Below are positions 24,629-33,610 of a stretch of 64,000 nt of DNA, piece after piece. The stretch comes from Calidifontimicrobium sp035325925 (GTDB lineage: Bacteria > Pseudomonadota > Gammaproteobacteria > Burkholderiales > Burkholderiaceae_C). How positions within the stretch are numbered: the stretch's first letter is position 1; each line of letters opens with the position of its first letter. The stretch spans positions 1 to 64,000 of the forward strand of contig NZ_DAOKZA010000013.1 of the NCBI RefSeq assembly GCF_035325925.1, given 5' to 3'. Below the pieces are notes generated by a model that was not told where the DNA came from, did not search any database, and was given only the letters and a program-made list of their open reading frames with translations. A program made the position numbers and the translations under genes.

Positions 24629-26152
24629 GTGGACGAGCTCAACAACCTGTTCCACGGCTTCGCCGTGGCCGCGACGCTGCCGAACCTGGGCTTCATGCTG
24701 ATCGGCATCGTGCTCGGCGTGCTGATCGGCGTGCTGCCCGGCCTGGGCGGCGCCAACGGCGTGGCGATCCTGCTGCCGCTGACGTTCAGCATGAACCCGA
24801 CGTCGGCGATCATCATGCTCAGCTGCATCTACTGGGGTGCGCTGTTCGGCGGGGCGATCACGTCGATCCTGTTCAACATTCCTGGCGAGCCGTGGAGCGT
24901 GGCCACCACGTTCGACGGCTACCCGATGGCACAGCAGGGGCGCGCGGCGCAGGCGCTGACGGCGGCGTTCACGTCGAGCTTCGTCGGCGCGATCTTCGCG
25001 GTGCTGCTGATCACGTTCCTCGCGCCGCTGGTGGCCAGGTTCGCGCTGAAGTTCGGCCCCGCCGAGTTCTTCGCGGTGCAGTTGCTGACCTTCTGCAGCT
25101 TCGTCGGCCTGAGCAAGGAGCCGCCGGCGAAGACGATCGCGGCGATGATGCTCGGCTTCGCGCTCGCCGCGGTCGGCATGGACGCGGTCACCGGCAACCT
25201 GCGCATGACCTTCGGCTTCACCGAGCTGCTCAAGGGCTTCGACTTCCTGATCGCCGTCATCGGCCTGTTCGGCATCGGCGAGATCCTGCTGACGATGGAG
25301 GAAGGCCTGTCGTTCAAGGGCAGGAGCGCGAAGATCCGGCTGCAGGTCGTGTGGCAGACCTGGCGCGAGCTGTTGCGCCACTGGAAGCTGTTCCTGCGCA
25401 GCGTGCTGGTCGGCTGCTGGATGGGCGTCACGCCGGGCGGCGCGACGCCGGCGTCGTTCATGAGCTACGGCATCGCGCGGCGCATGTCGAAACACCCCGA
25501 CGAATTCGGCAAGGGCCGCATCGAGGGCGTCGTCGCGCCCGAGACCGCGGCGCACGCGGCCGGCACGTCGGCGCTGCTGCCGATGCTCACGCTGGGCATC
25601 CCCGGCTCGCCGACGGCGGCGGTGCTGCTCGGCGGCCTGCTGATCTGGGGGCTGCAGCCCGGGCCGATGCTGTTCGTCGAGCAGAAGGAGTTCGTCTGGG
25701 GGCTGATCGCCAGCATGTACATCGGCAACGTCGTCGGCCTGATCGTGGTGCTGACGACGGTGCCGTGGTGGGCGGCGATCCTGCGCATCCCGTTCTCGAT
25801 CATCGGGCCGGTGATCATCGTGATCTGCGCGATCGGCGCCTACACGGTCAACAATTCGATGTTCGACGTCTACGTGATGCTGGTGTTCGGCGTGCTCGGC
25901 TACCTGTTCAAGAAACTGAAGTACCCGCTGGCGCCGCTGGTGCTGGCGCTCGTGCTCGGCGACATGGCCGAGTCGAGCTTCCGCCAGGCGATGCTGCTCA
26001 GCCAGGGTTCGCTCGCGATCTTCTGGAGCAACCCGCTGGTGGCGAGCATCGCGGGGCTGGCGGTGCTGATGCTGGTGTGGCCGCTGTTCGGCGCCGCCAA
26101 GGCGGCGCTGCGCCGGCGCGAGACGCTGGCCGACGGCCGGGTGACGCCTTGA
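24629..26152 (+). CDS. Tripartite tricarboxylate transporter large membrane subunit (TctA family)
   Basis: A 507-residue multi-spanning permease, about 10-12 helices. Diagnostic blocks are GVLIGVLPGLGGANGVAILL near the start, GALFGGAITSILFNIPGEPW, and TLGIPGSPTAAVLLGGLLIW in the second half, the paired repeats of this family. The start is GTG at 24629, seven bases after the tctB stop. Its stop overlaps the TTG start of the next gene, so the reductase is probably co-translated. Confidence 0.93.
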   Translation: MDELNNLFHGFAVAATLPNLGFMLIGIVLGVLIGVLPGLGGANGVAILLPLTFSMNPTSAIIMLSCIYWGALFGGAITSILFNIPGEPWSVATTFDGYPMAQQGRAAQALTAAFTSSFVGAIFAVLLITFLAPLVARFALKFGPAEFFAVQLLTFCSFVGLSKEPPAKTIAAMMLGFALAAVGMDAVTGNLRMTFGFTELLKGFDFLIAVIGLFGIGEILLTMEEGLSFKGRSAKIRLQVVWQTWRELLRHWKLFLRSVLVGCWMGVTPGGATPASFMSYGIARRMSKHPDEFGKGRIEGVVAPETAAHAAGTSALLPMLTLGIPGSPTAAVLLGGLLIWGLQPGPMLFVEQKEFVWGLIASMYIGNVVGLIVVLTTVPWWAAILRIPFSIIGPVIIVICAIGAYTVNNSMFDVYVMLVFGVLGYLFKKLKYPLAPLVLALVLGDMAESSFRQAMLLSQGSLAIFWSNPLVASIAGLAVLMLVWPLFGAAKAALRRRETLADGRVTP

Positions 26153-27159
26153 AGATCGCCGTCGTCGGCGCCGGCGCGATCGGCGGCTACCTCGGCGCGA
26201 AGCTCGCGCTCGCGGGCGAGGACGTCACGTTCATCGCCCGGCGGCGCAACCTGGAGGCGATCAACGCCCGCGGCTTGCGGCTGATCCTCGAGGACGGCAG
26301 CGAGGCGCACGCGCGCGGCGTGCGCGCCGTCGAGCGCTACGCCGACGCCGGGGCGCAGGACGCGGTGCTGCTGACCGTCAAGGCGCACCAGGTGCGCGAC
26401 CTGCTGCCCGATCTCACCGCGCTGTTCGGCCCGCGCACGATGGTCGTGACGATGGTCAACGGCGTGCCGTGGTGGTACTTCCACAAGCTCGCCGGCCCGC
26501 ACGAGGGGCGCGGACTCGACAGCGTCGACCCCGGCGGCGTGATCGCCGCGCACATCGAGCCCGAGCGCGTGATCGGCAGCGTCGTCTACCCGGCCGCCGA
26601 ACTGGTCGAGCCCGGCGTCGTCAGGGTCGTCGAGGGCAACCGCTTCACGCTCGGCGAACCCGACGGCAGCCGCAGCGAGCGCATCGAGGCGCTGTCGCGC
26701 GCGATGATCGGCGCCGGCTTCAAGGCGCCGGTGAGCAAGGACATCCGCGGCGAGATCTGGGTCAAGCTGTGGGGCAACCTGAGCTTCAACCCGATCTCGG
26801 CGCTGACGCACGCCACGCTCGAGCAGATCTGCCGCTTCCCGCCAACGCGTGCGCTGGCCGCGGCGATGATGACCGAGGCGCAGGCGGTGGCCGAGGCGCT
26901 GGGCGTGCGCTTCAAGATCAGGCTCGAGCAGCGCATCGCCGGTGCCGAGGCGGTGGGCGCGCACAAGACCTCGATGCTGCAGGACGTCGAGGCCGGCCGT
27001 GCGCTCGAACTGCAGGCGCTGGTGGGCGCCGTCGTCGAGCTCGGCCGCGTCACCGGCGTGCCGACGCCGACCATCGAGGCGATCCACGCCGCGGTGCAGC
27101 TGCTCGAGCGCACGCTGCGCGACCAGCACGGCCGGCTGCAGGTGCAGCCCGCAGCCTGA
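26149..27159 (+). CDS. Ketopantoate-reductase-like NADPH oxidoreductase (PanE/ApbA family)
   Basis: A 336-residue protein of the 2-dehydropantoate 2-reductase fold: KIAVVGAGAIGGYLGAKLA at the start, VLLTVKAHQVRDLLP and the catalytic Lys/Asn region EIWVKLWGNLSFNPISALT. I chose TTG at 26149, which overlaps the tctA stop as TTGA; the dinucleotide-binding motif begins two residues later, so nothing is missing. Genes of this family often accompany TTT or aromatic catabolic genes, where they act on 2-oxo acids other than ketopantoate. I therefore leave the substrate open. Confidence 0.85.
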   Translation: MKIAVVGAGAIGGYLGAKLALAGEDVTFIARRRNLEAINARGLRLILEDGSEAHARGVRAVERYADAGAQDAVLLTVKAHQVRDLLPDLTALFGPRTMVVTMVNGVPWWYFHKLAGPHEGRGLDSVDPGGVIAAHIEPERVIGSVVYPAAELVEPGVVRVVEGNRFTLGEPDGSRSERIEALSRAMIGAGFKAPVSKDIRGEIWVKLWGNLSFNPISALTHATLEQICRFPPTRALAAAMMTEAQAVAEALGVRFKIRLEQRIAGAEAVGAHKTSMLQDVEAGRALELQALVGAVVELGRVTGVPTPTIEAIHAAVQLLERTLRDQHGRLQVQPAA

Positions 27160-27265
27160 GATCCCCGCGGCGCCTCCGGCGCCTGCCACCCCGGGTGCGG
27201 CGCGCGCCGGCCGGCGCGCTGGTTAGCATCACGTCCGTCGAACCCCACAGCCTGGAGCCCCGGCG

Positions 27266-28417
27266 ATGCCCGTGATCACGAACATCGAAGACCTGCGCGT
27301 GCTGGCGAAGCGGCGCGTGCCGCGCATGTTCTACGACTACGCCGACTCGGGATCGTGGACCGAGAGCACCTACCGCGCCAACGAGGCCGACTTCGGCAGG
27401 ATCAAGCTGCGCCAGCGCGTCGCGGTGAACATGGAAAACCGCACGACGGCGACGACGATGGTCGGCGTGCCGGTGAAGATGCCGGTGGCGATCGCGCCCA
27501 CCGGACTGACCGGCATGCAGCACGCCGACGGCGAGATCCTCGCGGCGAAGGCGGCCGAGAGGTTCGGCATCCGCTTCACGCTCAGCACGATGAGCATCTG
27601 CTCGATCGAGGACGTGGCCGCGGCGACGACGCAGCCGTTCTGGTTCCAGCTGTACGTGATGCGCGACCGCGACTTCATCGAGCGGCTGATCGACCGCGCC
27701 AAGGCCGCCGGCTGCGACGCACTGATGCTGACGCTGGACCTGCAGATCCTCGGCCAGCGCCACAAGGACCTGAAGAACGGCCTGTCGGCGCCGCCCAAGC
27801 TGACGCTGGCGAACGTCGCCAACATGATGACCAAGCCGCGCTGGTGCCTGGGCATGCTCGGCACGCCGCGGCGTCAGTTCGGCAACATCGTCGGGCACGT
27901 CAAGGGCGTCGGCGACATGGGCAGCCTGTCGGAGTGGACCGCCAAGCAGTTCGACCCGCAGCTCAACTGGGGCGACGTCGAGTGGATCAAGAAGCGCTGG
28001 GGCGGCAAGCTGATCCTCAAGGGCATCCAGGACGTCGAGGACGCGAAGCTCGCCGCCGACTCGGGCGCCGACGCGCTGATCGTCAGCAACCACGGCGGGC
28101 GCCAGCTCGACGGCGCGCAGAGCAGCATCGAGGCGCTGCCGGCGGTCGTCGACGCGGTCGGATCGCGGATCGAGGTGCACATGGACGGTGGCATCCGCAG
28201 CGGCCAGGACGTGCTCAAGGCCTGGGCGCTGGGCGCGCGCGGCACCTACATCGGTCGCGCCTTCCTTTACGCGCTGGGCGCGATGGGCGAGGCCGGCGTG
28301 ACCAGGTGCCTCGAGATCATCCACAACGAACTCGACCTGACGATGGCCTTCTGCGGCCACACCGACATCCGGTGCGTCGACCGCTCGATCCTGCTGCCCG
28401 GCACCTACCCGGCCTGA
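27266..28417 (+). CDS. FMN-dependent alpha-hydroxy-acid dehydrogenase/oxidase (LldD family)
   Basis: A 383-residue TIM-barrel flavoprotein oxidising an L-2-hydroxy acid such as lactate, glycolate or mandelate to the 2-oxo acid. FMN and active-site elements are FYDYADSGSWTESTYR early, IAPTGLTGMQHADGE, QLYVMRDRD, the catalytic SNHGGRQLDGAQ (His276), HMDGGIRSGQDVLKAWALGA and YIGRAFLYALGA. A TAGCAT -10 candidate lies at 27224-27229 and a GGAG ribosome site before the ATG. A cytochrome c gene follows in the same direction. If the product is glyoxylate, it could feed the gcl operon 6 kb away; this is inference. Confidence 0.9.
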   Translation: MPVITNIEDLRVLAKRRVPRMFYDYADSGSWTESTYRANEADFGRIKLRQRVAVNMENRTTATTMVGVPVKMPVAIAPTGLTGMQHADGEILAAKAAERFGIRFTLSTMSICSIEDVAAATTQPFWFQLYVMRDRDFIERLIDRAKAAGCDALMLTLDLQILGQRHKDLKNGLSAPPKLTLANVANMMTKPRWCLGMLGTPRRQFGNIVGHVKGVGDMGSLSEWTAKQFDPQLNWGDVEWIKKRWGGKLILKGIQDVEDAKLAADSGADALIVSNHGGRQLDGAQSSIEALPAVVDAVGSRIEVHMDGGIRSGQDVLKAWALGARGTYIGRAFLYALGAMGEAGVTRCLEIIHNELDLTMAFCGHTDIRCVDRSILLPGTYPA

Positions 28418-28583
28418 GCCGGCGGTGCAGCCCGGGCCGTCGTGCGGCGCCCCGCCCGCGCCCCGCCGGCGCCCGGACAAGCACCGATTCGCGGATTGAT
28501 GCGCCTCAAGAGCGCGGAAGTCGCCTGATGCCTAGTTGGCAGCGGCGGTTCGTGGGGACCGCTGCAGCAAACAGGAGTACCCG

Positions 28584-29003
28584 GTGAGAGTTCGCAACAC
28601 GGTGATGGGATGGGGCGCCACGGCATTGATCGTGCTGAGCGCGCCGGCGTTGGCGCAACAGCGCGTCGACCTGGGCAAGCGCGAGTACGACAACAACTGC
28701 GCGGTCTGCCATGGCAAGGACGGCAAGGGTGCCGGCGCATACGCCGACATGCTCAAGCGCAGCCCGCCCGACCTGACGACGATGGCCAAGCGCAACGGCG
28801 GCGTGTTCCCGCTGGCGCGCGCCTACGAGGTGATCGAAGGCGCCGGTGCCGGCCACGGCACGCGCGACATGCCGATCTGGGGGCAGGAGTACAACGTCAA
28901 GGCCGCCGAGTACTACATGGACGTGCCATACGACGCCGAGGCCTACAGGCGCGCGCGCATCCTGGCGCTCGCCGAGTACCTGAACCGCCTGCAGGCGAAG
29001 TGA
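28584..29003 (+). CDS. Monoheme cytochrome c, exported
   Basis: A 139-residue protein with a signal peptide (VMGWGATALIVLSAPALAQQ), a single heme site CAVCH (Cys39, Cys42, His43) and a likely axial methionine in TRDMPIWG. I chose GTG at 28584 because a perfect AGGAG lies seven bases upstream; the longer frame from 28536 has no ribosome site and a charged extension. It acts in the periplasm as an electron carrier or as a subunit of a dehydrogenase. Its neighbour, the FMN hydroxy-acid dehydrogenase, could be an electron donor, but that is only suggested by position. Confidence 0.88.
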   Translation: MRVRNTVMGWGATALIVLSAPALAQQRVDLGKREYDNNCAVCHGKDGKGAGAYADMLKRSPPDLTTMAKRNGGVFPLARAYEVIEGAGAGHGTRDMPIWGQEYNVKAAEYYMDVPYDAEAYRRARILALAEYLNRLQAK

Positions 29004-29022
29004 TGGATGGCGGGCCGCGCCG

Positions 29023-30072
29023 TCACGCGGCGGCGAAGGCCCGCTCGAGTTCGGCCGCCCAGCGCCGCTTGTCGGCGTCGGGCGCGAAGCTGGCCTCGAA
29101 CGAGTTCGTCGCCAGCTGCCACGCCTGGCGCGCGCCGAGTTGCGGCAACGCGGCGAAGGCCTGCACGAAGTTGTCGTTGACGTAACCGCCGAAGTACGCC
29201 GGGTCGTCGCTGTTGACCGTGGCGCACAACCCGGCGTCGAGCAGCGCCGGCAGGTTGTGCTGCCCGAGGCTCGGGAACACGCGCAGCCGCACGTTCGACA
29301 GCGGGCACACCGTCAGCGGCACGCGCTCGCGCGCGAGCCGTTGCACCAGCGCCGGGTCGTCGACGCAGCGCACGCCGTGGTCGATGCGCTCGACCCGCAG
29401 CACGTCCAGCGCGTCGCGGATGTACTCGGCCGGGCCCTCCTCGCCGGCGTGCGCGACGCGGTGCAACCCCAGTTCGCCGCAGCGCGCGAACACGCGCGCG
29501 AACTTGCCCGGCGGGTGGCCGAGCTCGCTGCTGTCGAGCCCGACGCCGACGAAGTGTTCGCGGTACGGCAGCGCCTGCTCGAGCGTCGCGAACGCCGCGT
29601 CCTCGCTGAGGTGGCGCAGGAAGCACAGGATCAGCTTCGCGGTGATGCCGAACTCCTGGTGCGCGCGCCGGCACGCGTGGTGCAGGCCGACGATCACCGC
29701 CTCGATCGGCACGCCGCGCGCGGTGTGCGTCTGCGGGTCGAAGAACAACTCGGCGTGCACGACGTTGTCGGCTGCGGCACGCTCGAAGTAGGCCCAGGCC
29801 ATGTCGAAGAAGTCCTGCTCGTGCAGCAGCACGCCGGCGCCGGCGTAGTACACGTCGAGGAAGCTCTGCAGGTCGGCGAACGCGTAGGCGGCGCGCAGCG
29901 CGTCGACGCTGGCCCAGGCCAGCGGCACGCGGTGGCGCTCGGCCAGGCGGAAGATCAGCTCGGGCTCGAGCGTGCCCTCGACGTGCACGTGCAGTTCGGC
30001 CTTGGGCATGCGGCGCAGCAGTGCCGGCAGGCGGTCGCGGGGGATCGCGTCGAAGTCGATCGCGGCGGTCAT
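29023..30072 (-). CDS. Adenine-deaminase-type adenosine deaminase family protein
   Basis: A 349-residue zinc deaminase. Zinc and catalytic residues are visible: LHVHVEGT (His28, His30), VAHAGEEG (His208, Glu211), RIDHGVRC (His232), and NSDDPAYFGGY (Asp289, Asp290). The segments LQSFLDVYYAGAGVL and DDPAYFGGYVNDN are those of the adenine deaminase branch (yeast Aah1 and bacterial homologues) rather than classical adenosine deaminase. The likely reaction is adenine, or an N6-substituted adenine, to hypoxanthine, which XdhAB could then oxidise. The ATG at 30072 lies two bases after the stop of the Rieske gene, so the two are co-translated. Confidence 0.85.
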   Translation of the reverse strand: MTAAIDFDAIPRDRLPALLRRMPKAELHVHVEGTLEPELIFRLAERHRVPLAWASVDALRAAYAFADLQSFLDVYYAGAGVLLHEQDFFDMAWAYFERAAADNVVHAELFFDPQTHTARGVPIEAVIVGLHHACRRAHQEFGITAKLILCFLRHLSEDAAFATLEQALPYREHFVGVGLDSSELGHPPGKFARVFARCGELGLHRVAHAGEEGPAEYIRDALDVLRVERIDHGVRCVDDPALVQRLARERVPLTVCPLSNVRLRVFPSLGQHNLPALLDAGLCATVNSDDPAYFGGYVNDNFVQAFAALPQLGARQAWQLATNSFEASFAPDADKRRWAAELERAFAAA

Positions 30073-30074
30073 CG

Positions 30075-31061
30075 TCAGCACACTCCGAAGGTGATGCGCT
30101 GGCCCTGCAGCCAGCGGCGGTAGGCGGCGCTCAGCCGGTCGGCGGCGCAGTGCAGTTCGCCGCCCGACACCGGCAGCCGGCGCGGGCGCTGCGACTCGAG
30201 CACCGGGCGGTCCTGGCGGAAGATCGTGTCCTGGAACGCGAGCAGGTCGCCATCGGGCAGCGCGTCGTCGCTGGTGAAGATCGTGAACCAGACGCGGCAG
30301 GCCTCGGGCTCGGTCGGGCAGGTCCACAGCGCGTAGGCTTCCTGCGGCGCATCGCCCACGCCCTTCTTCGTCAGCAGCGCGGTGTACGGCGACAGCAGCT
30401 GGTAGCGGTAGTCGACCCAGGCGCCGCCGGCGGCGGCCGCGCTGCCCTGCGGCTGCCAGGCGCGGTAGTCCGGCACGCCGGGGCGGCCGTGCGCGTCGGC
30501 GATCACCTCGTAACCCGGGACCTGCAGGTGGTCCCGCGCGCCCAGCCAGCCCTCGTGCACGAGGCCGAAGTGCGCGGTGTCGAGAAAGTTCTCGACCACG
30601 CGCGGCGCGCTGGTGGCCACGTCGTACGGCCCGCACAACAGGCGCCGCGACGGCAGGTCGCTCAGCAGCGGCGGAGCGTGCGGCGCCTCGGCCGGCGCGC
30701 CGGCGGCGGCGACCCACCACAGCCCGTGCGCCTCGCGCAGCGCCCAGGCGACGGCACGGTGGCCGGTCGGTGGCACGAAGTCGGGCAGCGCCGGCACGTG
30801 GCGGCAGCGCCCGTCGGCACCGAAGCGCCAGCCATGGTACGGGCACTCGAGCTGCCCGTCGTGCACGCGGCCCAGCGACAGCCGCGCGCCGCGGTGCGGG
30901 CAGCGGTCGGTGAAGGCGCGCGCCTCGGCGCCGTCGTGCCACAGCGCCAGGGGCTGGCCGAGCAGCGTCACACCGAGCGGGCGGTCGGTGGCCAGTTCGC
31001 CGACCGCGGCCACCGGCAACCACCAGTGCGCCTCGGGAGCGATGGCGTCGTTCGCTTGCAT
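30075..31061 (-). CDS. Rieske-type aromatic/heterocycle oxygenase
   Basis: A 328-residue terminal oxygenase. The Rieske 2Fe-2S motif is CPHRG (Cys54, His56) and CPYHGW (Cys73, His76). The mononuclear iron site lies in ENFLDTAHFGLVHEG (His164, His169). The architecture matches single-component-alpha oxygenases such as vanillate demethylase or the N-demethylases that act on methylxanthines. No reductase or ferredoxin gene is adjacent, so electrons must come from elsewhere. It sits two bases upstream of an adenine-deaminase-like gene, making oxidative removal of a purine substituent an attractive hypothesis. The substrate is not readable from sequence. Confidence 0.88.
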   Translation of the reverse strand: MQANDAIAPEAHWWLPVAAVGELATDRPLGVTLLGQPLALWHDGAEARAFTDRCPHRGARLSLGRVHDGQLECPYHGWRFGADGRCRHVPALPDFVPPTGHRAVAWALREAHGLWWVAAAGAPAEAPHAPPLLSDLPSRRLLCGPYDVATSAPRVVENFLDTAHFGLVHEGWLGARDHLQVPGYEVIADAHGRPGVPDYRAWQPQGSAAAAGGAWVDYRYQLLSPYTALLTKKGVGDAPQEAYALWTCPTEPEACRVWFTIFTSDDALPDGDLLAFQDTIFRQDRPVLESQRPRRLPVSGGELHCAADRLSAAYRRWLQGQRITFGVC

Positions 31062-31388
31062 GGCGCAAGCCTACACGCTTCGCGGCGGCGTCCTCCCCTG
31101 GCGCCGCCCATTGCCGCCGCAGGCGGTGCCCGCTCCTGCACTTGGTGGCCCGCGACGGCCGGCGCGGCAAAGCGGCGTGCGCCCGGGCGACGGCGCTTTG
31201 CGACACCGACGCGCACTGCAAAGGCGAGCCCGTGCACGCCTTCGCGGACCCATCACGATGGCCCTCGCGGCTGCCCGCAAGGTTGAACCGCAACCGCACC
31301 AGTCCTGCGAGACTTTCACCAACGAGCCGAGCACGGCCGACCGCTCCTGCGACGATCATCCAACCAGGGACCAGGGAACGCCGCTGCT
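31062..31388. other. Intergenic region between the Rieske gene and ttuD
   Basis: 327 bp upstream of the leftward Rieske gene and downstream of the leftward glycerate kinase gene. It must hold the Rieske promoter and possibly a terminator for ttuD. I see no convincing hairpin with a T-run, no conserved short gene and no clear -35/-10 pair. The start region of the Rieske gene has the dyad TTGC-ATGGC-GCAA at 31056-31068 overlapping the ATG. Confidence 0.5.
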
Positions 31389-32681
31389 TCAGAGCACCAG
31401 CAGCGCGCGGAAGTCGTTGACGTTGGTGTAGGTCGGCCCGGGGCTGACCAGGTCGTCCAGCGGCGCGAAGAAGCCGTAGGCGTCGTTGCGGTCCAGGTGC
31501 TCGCGCGCCTTCAGCCCCAGCGCCGCGGCGCGCGCCAGCGTGTCGGGGCCGACGAGCGCGCCGGCGTTGTCCTCGACGCCGTCGATGCCGTCGGTGTCGG
31601 CGGCCAGCACGTGCACGCCGGCCTCGCCCTGCAGCGCGATCGCGCAGCCGAGCAGGAACTCGCTGGCGCGCCCGCCGCGACCGGGCGTCCCGCGCACCGT
31701 CACCGTGGTCTCGCCGCCGCTGAGGATCACGCACGGCTTGGCGAACGGCTGGCCGCGGCGCGCCACCGCGCGCGCCAGCGCCGCGTGCACCTTGCCCACC
31801 TCCCGGCTCTCGCCCTCGATCTCGTCGCTGAGCACGTGCGCGGCGATGCCGTGCTCGCGCGCCAGCGCCGCGGCGGCTTCCAGGCTCTGCTGCGGCGTGG
31901 CGATCAGGTGCACCGCGTGGCCGGCGAAGCACGCATCGCCCGGCTTGGGCGTCTCGAAGGCGCCGCTGTCCAGCCCCTGCCGCGCCGCGGCCGGCAGCCC
32001 GATGCCGTAACGCGCCAGGATCGCCAGCGCGTCGGCGCAGGTCGTCGCATCGGGCACCGTGGGCCCGCTGGCGATGACCGCCGGGTCGTCGCCGGGCACG
32101 TCGCTGATGGCCAGCGTGACCACGCGCGCCGGCGCGCACATCGCGGCCAGCCGCCCGCCCTTGATCGCCGAGAGGTGCTTGCGCACGCAGTTCATCTCGT
32201 CGATCGCCGCACCCGAGTGCAGCAGCGCGCGGTTGACGGCCTGCTTGTCCTCCAGCGTCAGGCCCGGAGCGGGCAGGCTCAGCAGCGCCGAGCCACCGCC
32301 CGAGATCAGGCACAGCACGAGGTCGTCGGCGGTCAGGCCGCGCGCGCGCGCGGCGATGCGCTGCGCCGCGCGCCGCCCGGCCTCGTCGGGCACCGGGTGC
32401 GCGGCCTCGACGACCTCGATGCGTCCCGGCCCGGCCCGGTACGCCGGCGGCACGTGGCCGTAGCGCGTGACCACCAGCCCCGACAGCGGCGCGTCGCCGG
32501 GCCACAGCGCGTCGACGGCGGCGGCCATCGCGCCGCCGGCCTTGCCGGCGCCGAGCACCAGCGTGCGCCCCTTCGGCGGCCGCGGCAGGTGCGCGGCCGT
32601 CACGAACCGGGGCAGCGCGCGGCGCACCGCCGCGTCGTACAGCGCGCGCAGGAAACCCCGCGGGTCGGCGCGCGGGTCCAT
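31389..32681 (-). CDS. ttuD: Glycerate 2-kinase / hydroxypyruvate reductase family (MOFRL type)
   Basis: A 430-residue protein with the DUF4147 N-terminal domain (VLGAGKAGGAMAAAVDAL, CLISGGGSALL) and the C-terminal MOFRL domain (VILSGGETTVTVRG, RGGRASEFLLGCAIAL, TDGIDG). Members phosphorylate D-glycerate to 2-phosphoglycerate; older annotations call them hydroxypyruvate reductase. It is the last gene of the leftward gcl-hyi-glxR-ttuD operon, starts five bases after glxR and gives the glyoxylate route its exit to central metabolism. Confidence 0.9.
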   Translation of the reverse strand: MDPRADPRGFLRALYDAAVRRALPRFVTAAHLPRPPKGRTLVLGAGKAGGAMAAAVDALWPGDAPLSGLVVTRYGHVPPAYRAGPGRIEVVEAAHPVPDEAGRRAAQRIAARARGLTADDLVLCLISGGGSALLSLPAPGLTLEDKQAVNRALLHSGAAIDEMNCVRKHLSAIKGGRLAAMCAPARVVTLAISDVPGDDPAVIASGPTVPDATTCADALAILARYGIGLPAAARQGLDSGAFETPKPGDACFAGHAVHLIATPQQSLEAAAALAREHGIAAHVLSDEIEGESREVGKVHAALARAVARRGQPFAKPCVILSGGETTVTVRGTPGRGGRASEFLLGCAIALQGEAGVHVLAADTDGIDGVEDNAGALVGPDTLARAAALGLKAREHLDRNDAYGFFAPLDDLVSPGPTYTNVNDFRALLVL

Positions 32682-32686
32682 CGGGC

Positions 32687-33586
32687 TCAGCCCTGCGCCA
32701 CGTCGTGATTGGCGAGGATCTCGAGCGCGCGCACCAACGCCGAATGGTCGAGCCCGTCCATGCCGTGCGCCGCGCAGGCCTGCATCAGCTGCGCCGCGTT
32801 GGCCGTGTTCGGCAGCGCCACGCCCAGCGCCTTGGCGCCCTGCAGTGCCAGGTTCAGGTCCTTCTGGTGCAACCCGATGCGAAACCCCGGCGCGAACGTG
32901 CGCTTGATCATGCGCTCGCCGTGCACCTCCAGGATGCGGCTGCTGGCGAACCCGCCCATCAGCGCGGTGCGCACCTTGGCCGGGTCGGCACCGGCCTTGC
33001 TCGCGAACACCAGCGCCTCGGCCACCGCAGCGATGTTCAGCGCCACGATGATCTGGTTGGCCACCTTGGTGGTCTGCCCGTCGCCGTTGCCGCCCACCAG
33101 CGTGATGTTCCTGCCCATGCGCTCGAACAGCGGGCGCACGCGCTCGAACGCACCCGGCGGCCCACCGACCATGATCGTCAGGCTCGCCGCCTTGGCGCCG
33201 ACCTCGCCGCCGCTGACCGGCGCGTCCAGGTAGTCGCAGCCCAGCGCGTTGATCCTCTGCGCGAAGGCCTTGGTCGCGATCGGGCTGATCGAGCTCATGT
33301 CGACCACCACCTTGCCCGCCGTCAGCCCTTCGGCCACGCCGGCCTCGCCGAACAGCACCGCCTCGACGTCGGGCGTGTCGGGCACCATCGTGAAGACGAT
33401 GTCGGCTCGGCTCGCCACCTCCCCGGCGCTGGCGCAGCGCGTCGCGCCTGCCTCGGCGATCTCGGCGGGCACCTTGCTGCGGGTGTGCACGAACATCCGG
33501 TGGCCTGCGGCGATCAGGTGGCCGCACATCGGCGCGCCCATGATGCCCAGGCCGATGAAGCCGAGGTTCAGCGGGGTTGTGGTCAT
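32687..33586 (-). CDS. glxR: Tartronate semialdehyde reductase (2-hydroxy-3-oxopropionate reductase)
   Basis: A 299-residue beta-hydroxyacid dehydrogenase that reduces tartronate semialdehyde to D-glycerate. It has the Rossmann motif LGFIGLGIMGAPMCGHL, the substrate loop DAPVSGGEVGAKAASLTIMV, the catalytic lysine region GQTTKVANQIIVALN, and the cofactor-side KDLNLAL. It lies between hyi and ttuD in the glyoxylate operon; the GarR/GlxR subfamily fits best. Confidence 0.92.
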   Translation of the reverse strand: MTTTPLNLGFIGLGIMGAPMCGHLIAAGHRMFVHTRSKVPAEIAEAGATRCASAGEVASRADIVFTMVPDTPDVEAVLFGEAGVAEGLTAGKVVVDMSSISPIATKAFAQRINALGCDYLDAPVSGGEVGAKAASLTIMVGGPPGAFERVRPLFERMGRNITLVGGNGDGQTTKVANQIIVALNIAAVAEALVFASKAGADPAKVRTALMGGFASSRILEVHGERMIKRTFAPGFRIGLHQKDLNLALQGAKALGVALPNTANAAQLMQACAAHGMDGLDHSALVRALEILANHDVAQG

Positions 33587-33610
33587 GTCGTCTCCTGCGT
33601 GTCGGGGAAT

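Noticed and set aside
26149..27159. Pantothenate biosynthesis gene panE
   Set aside because: The fold fits, but coupling to tctA points to a catabolic 2-oxo-acid reductase. I kept only the family-level call.
29023..32505. Possible fusion protein of adenine deaminase with a long N-terminal extension
   Set aside because: The extension runs through the Rieske and glycerate kinase genes in another frame. The ATG at 30072 directly after the Rieske stop gives the normal family length.
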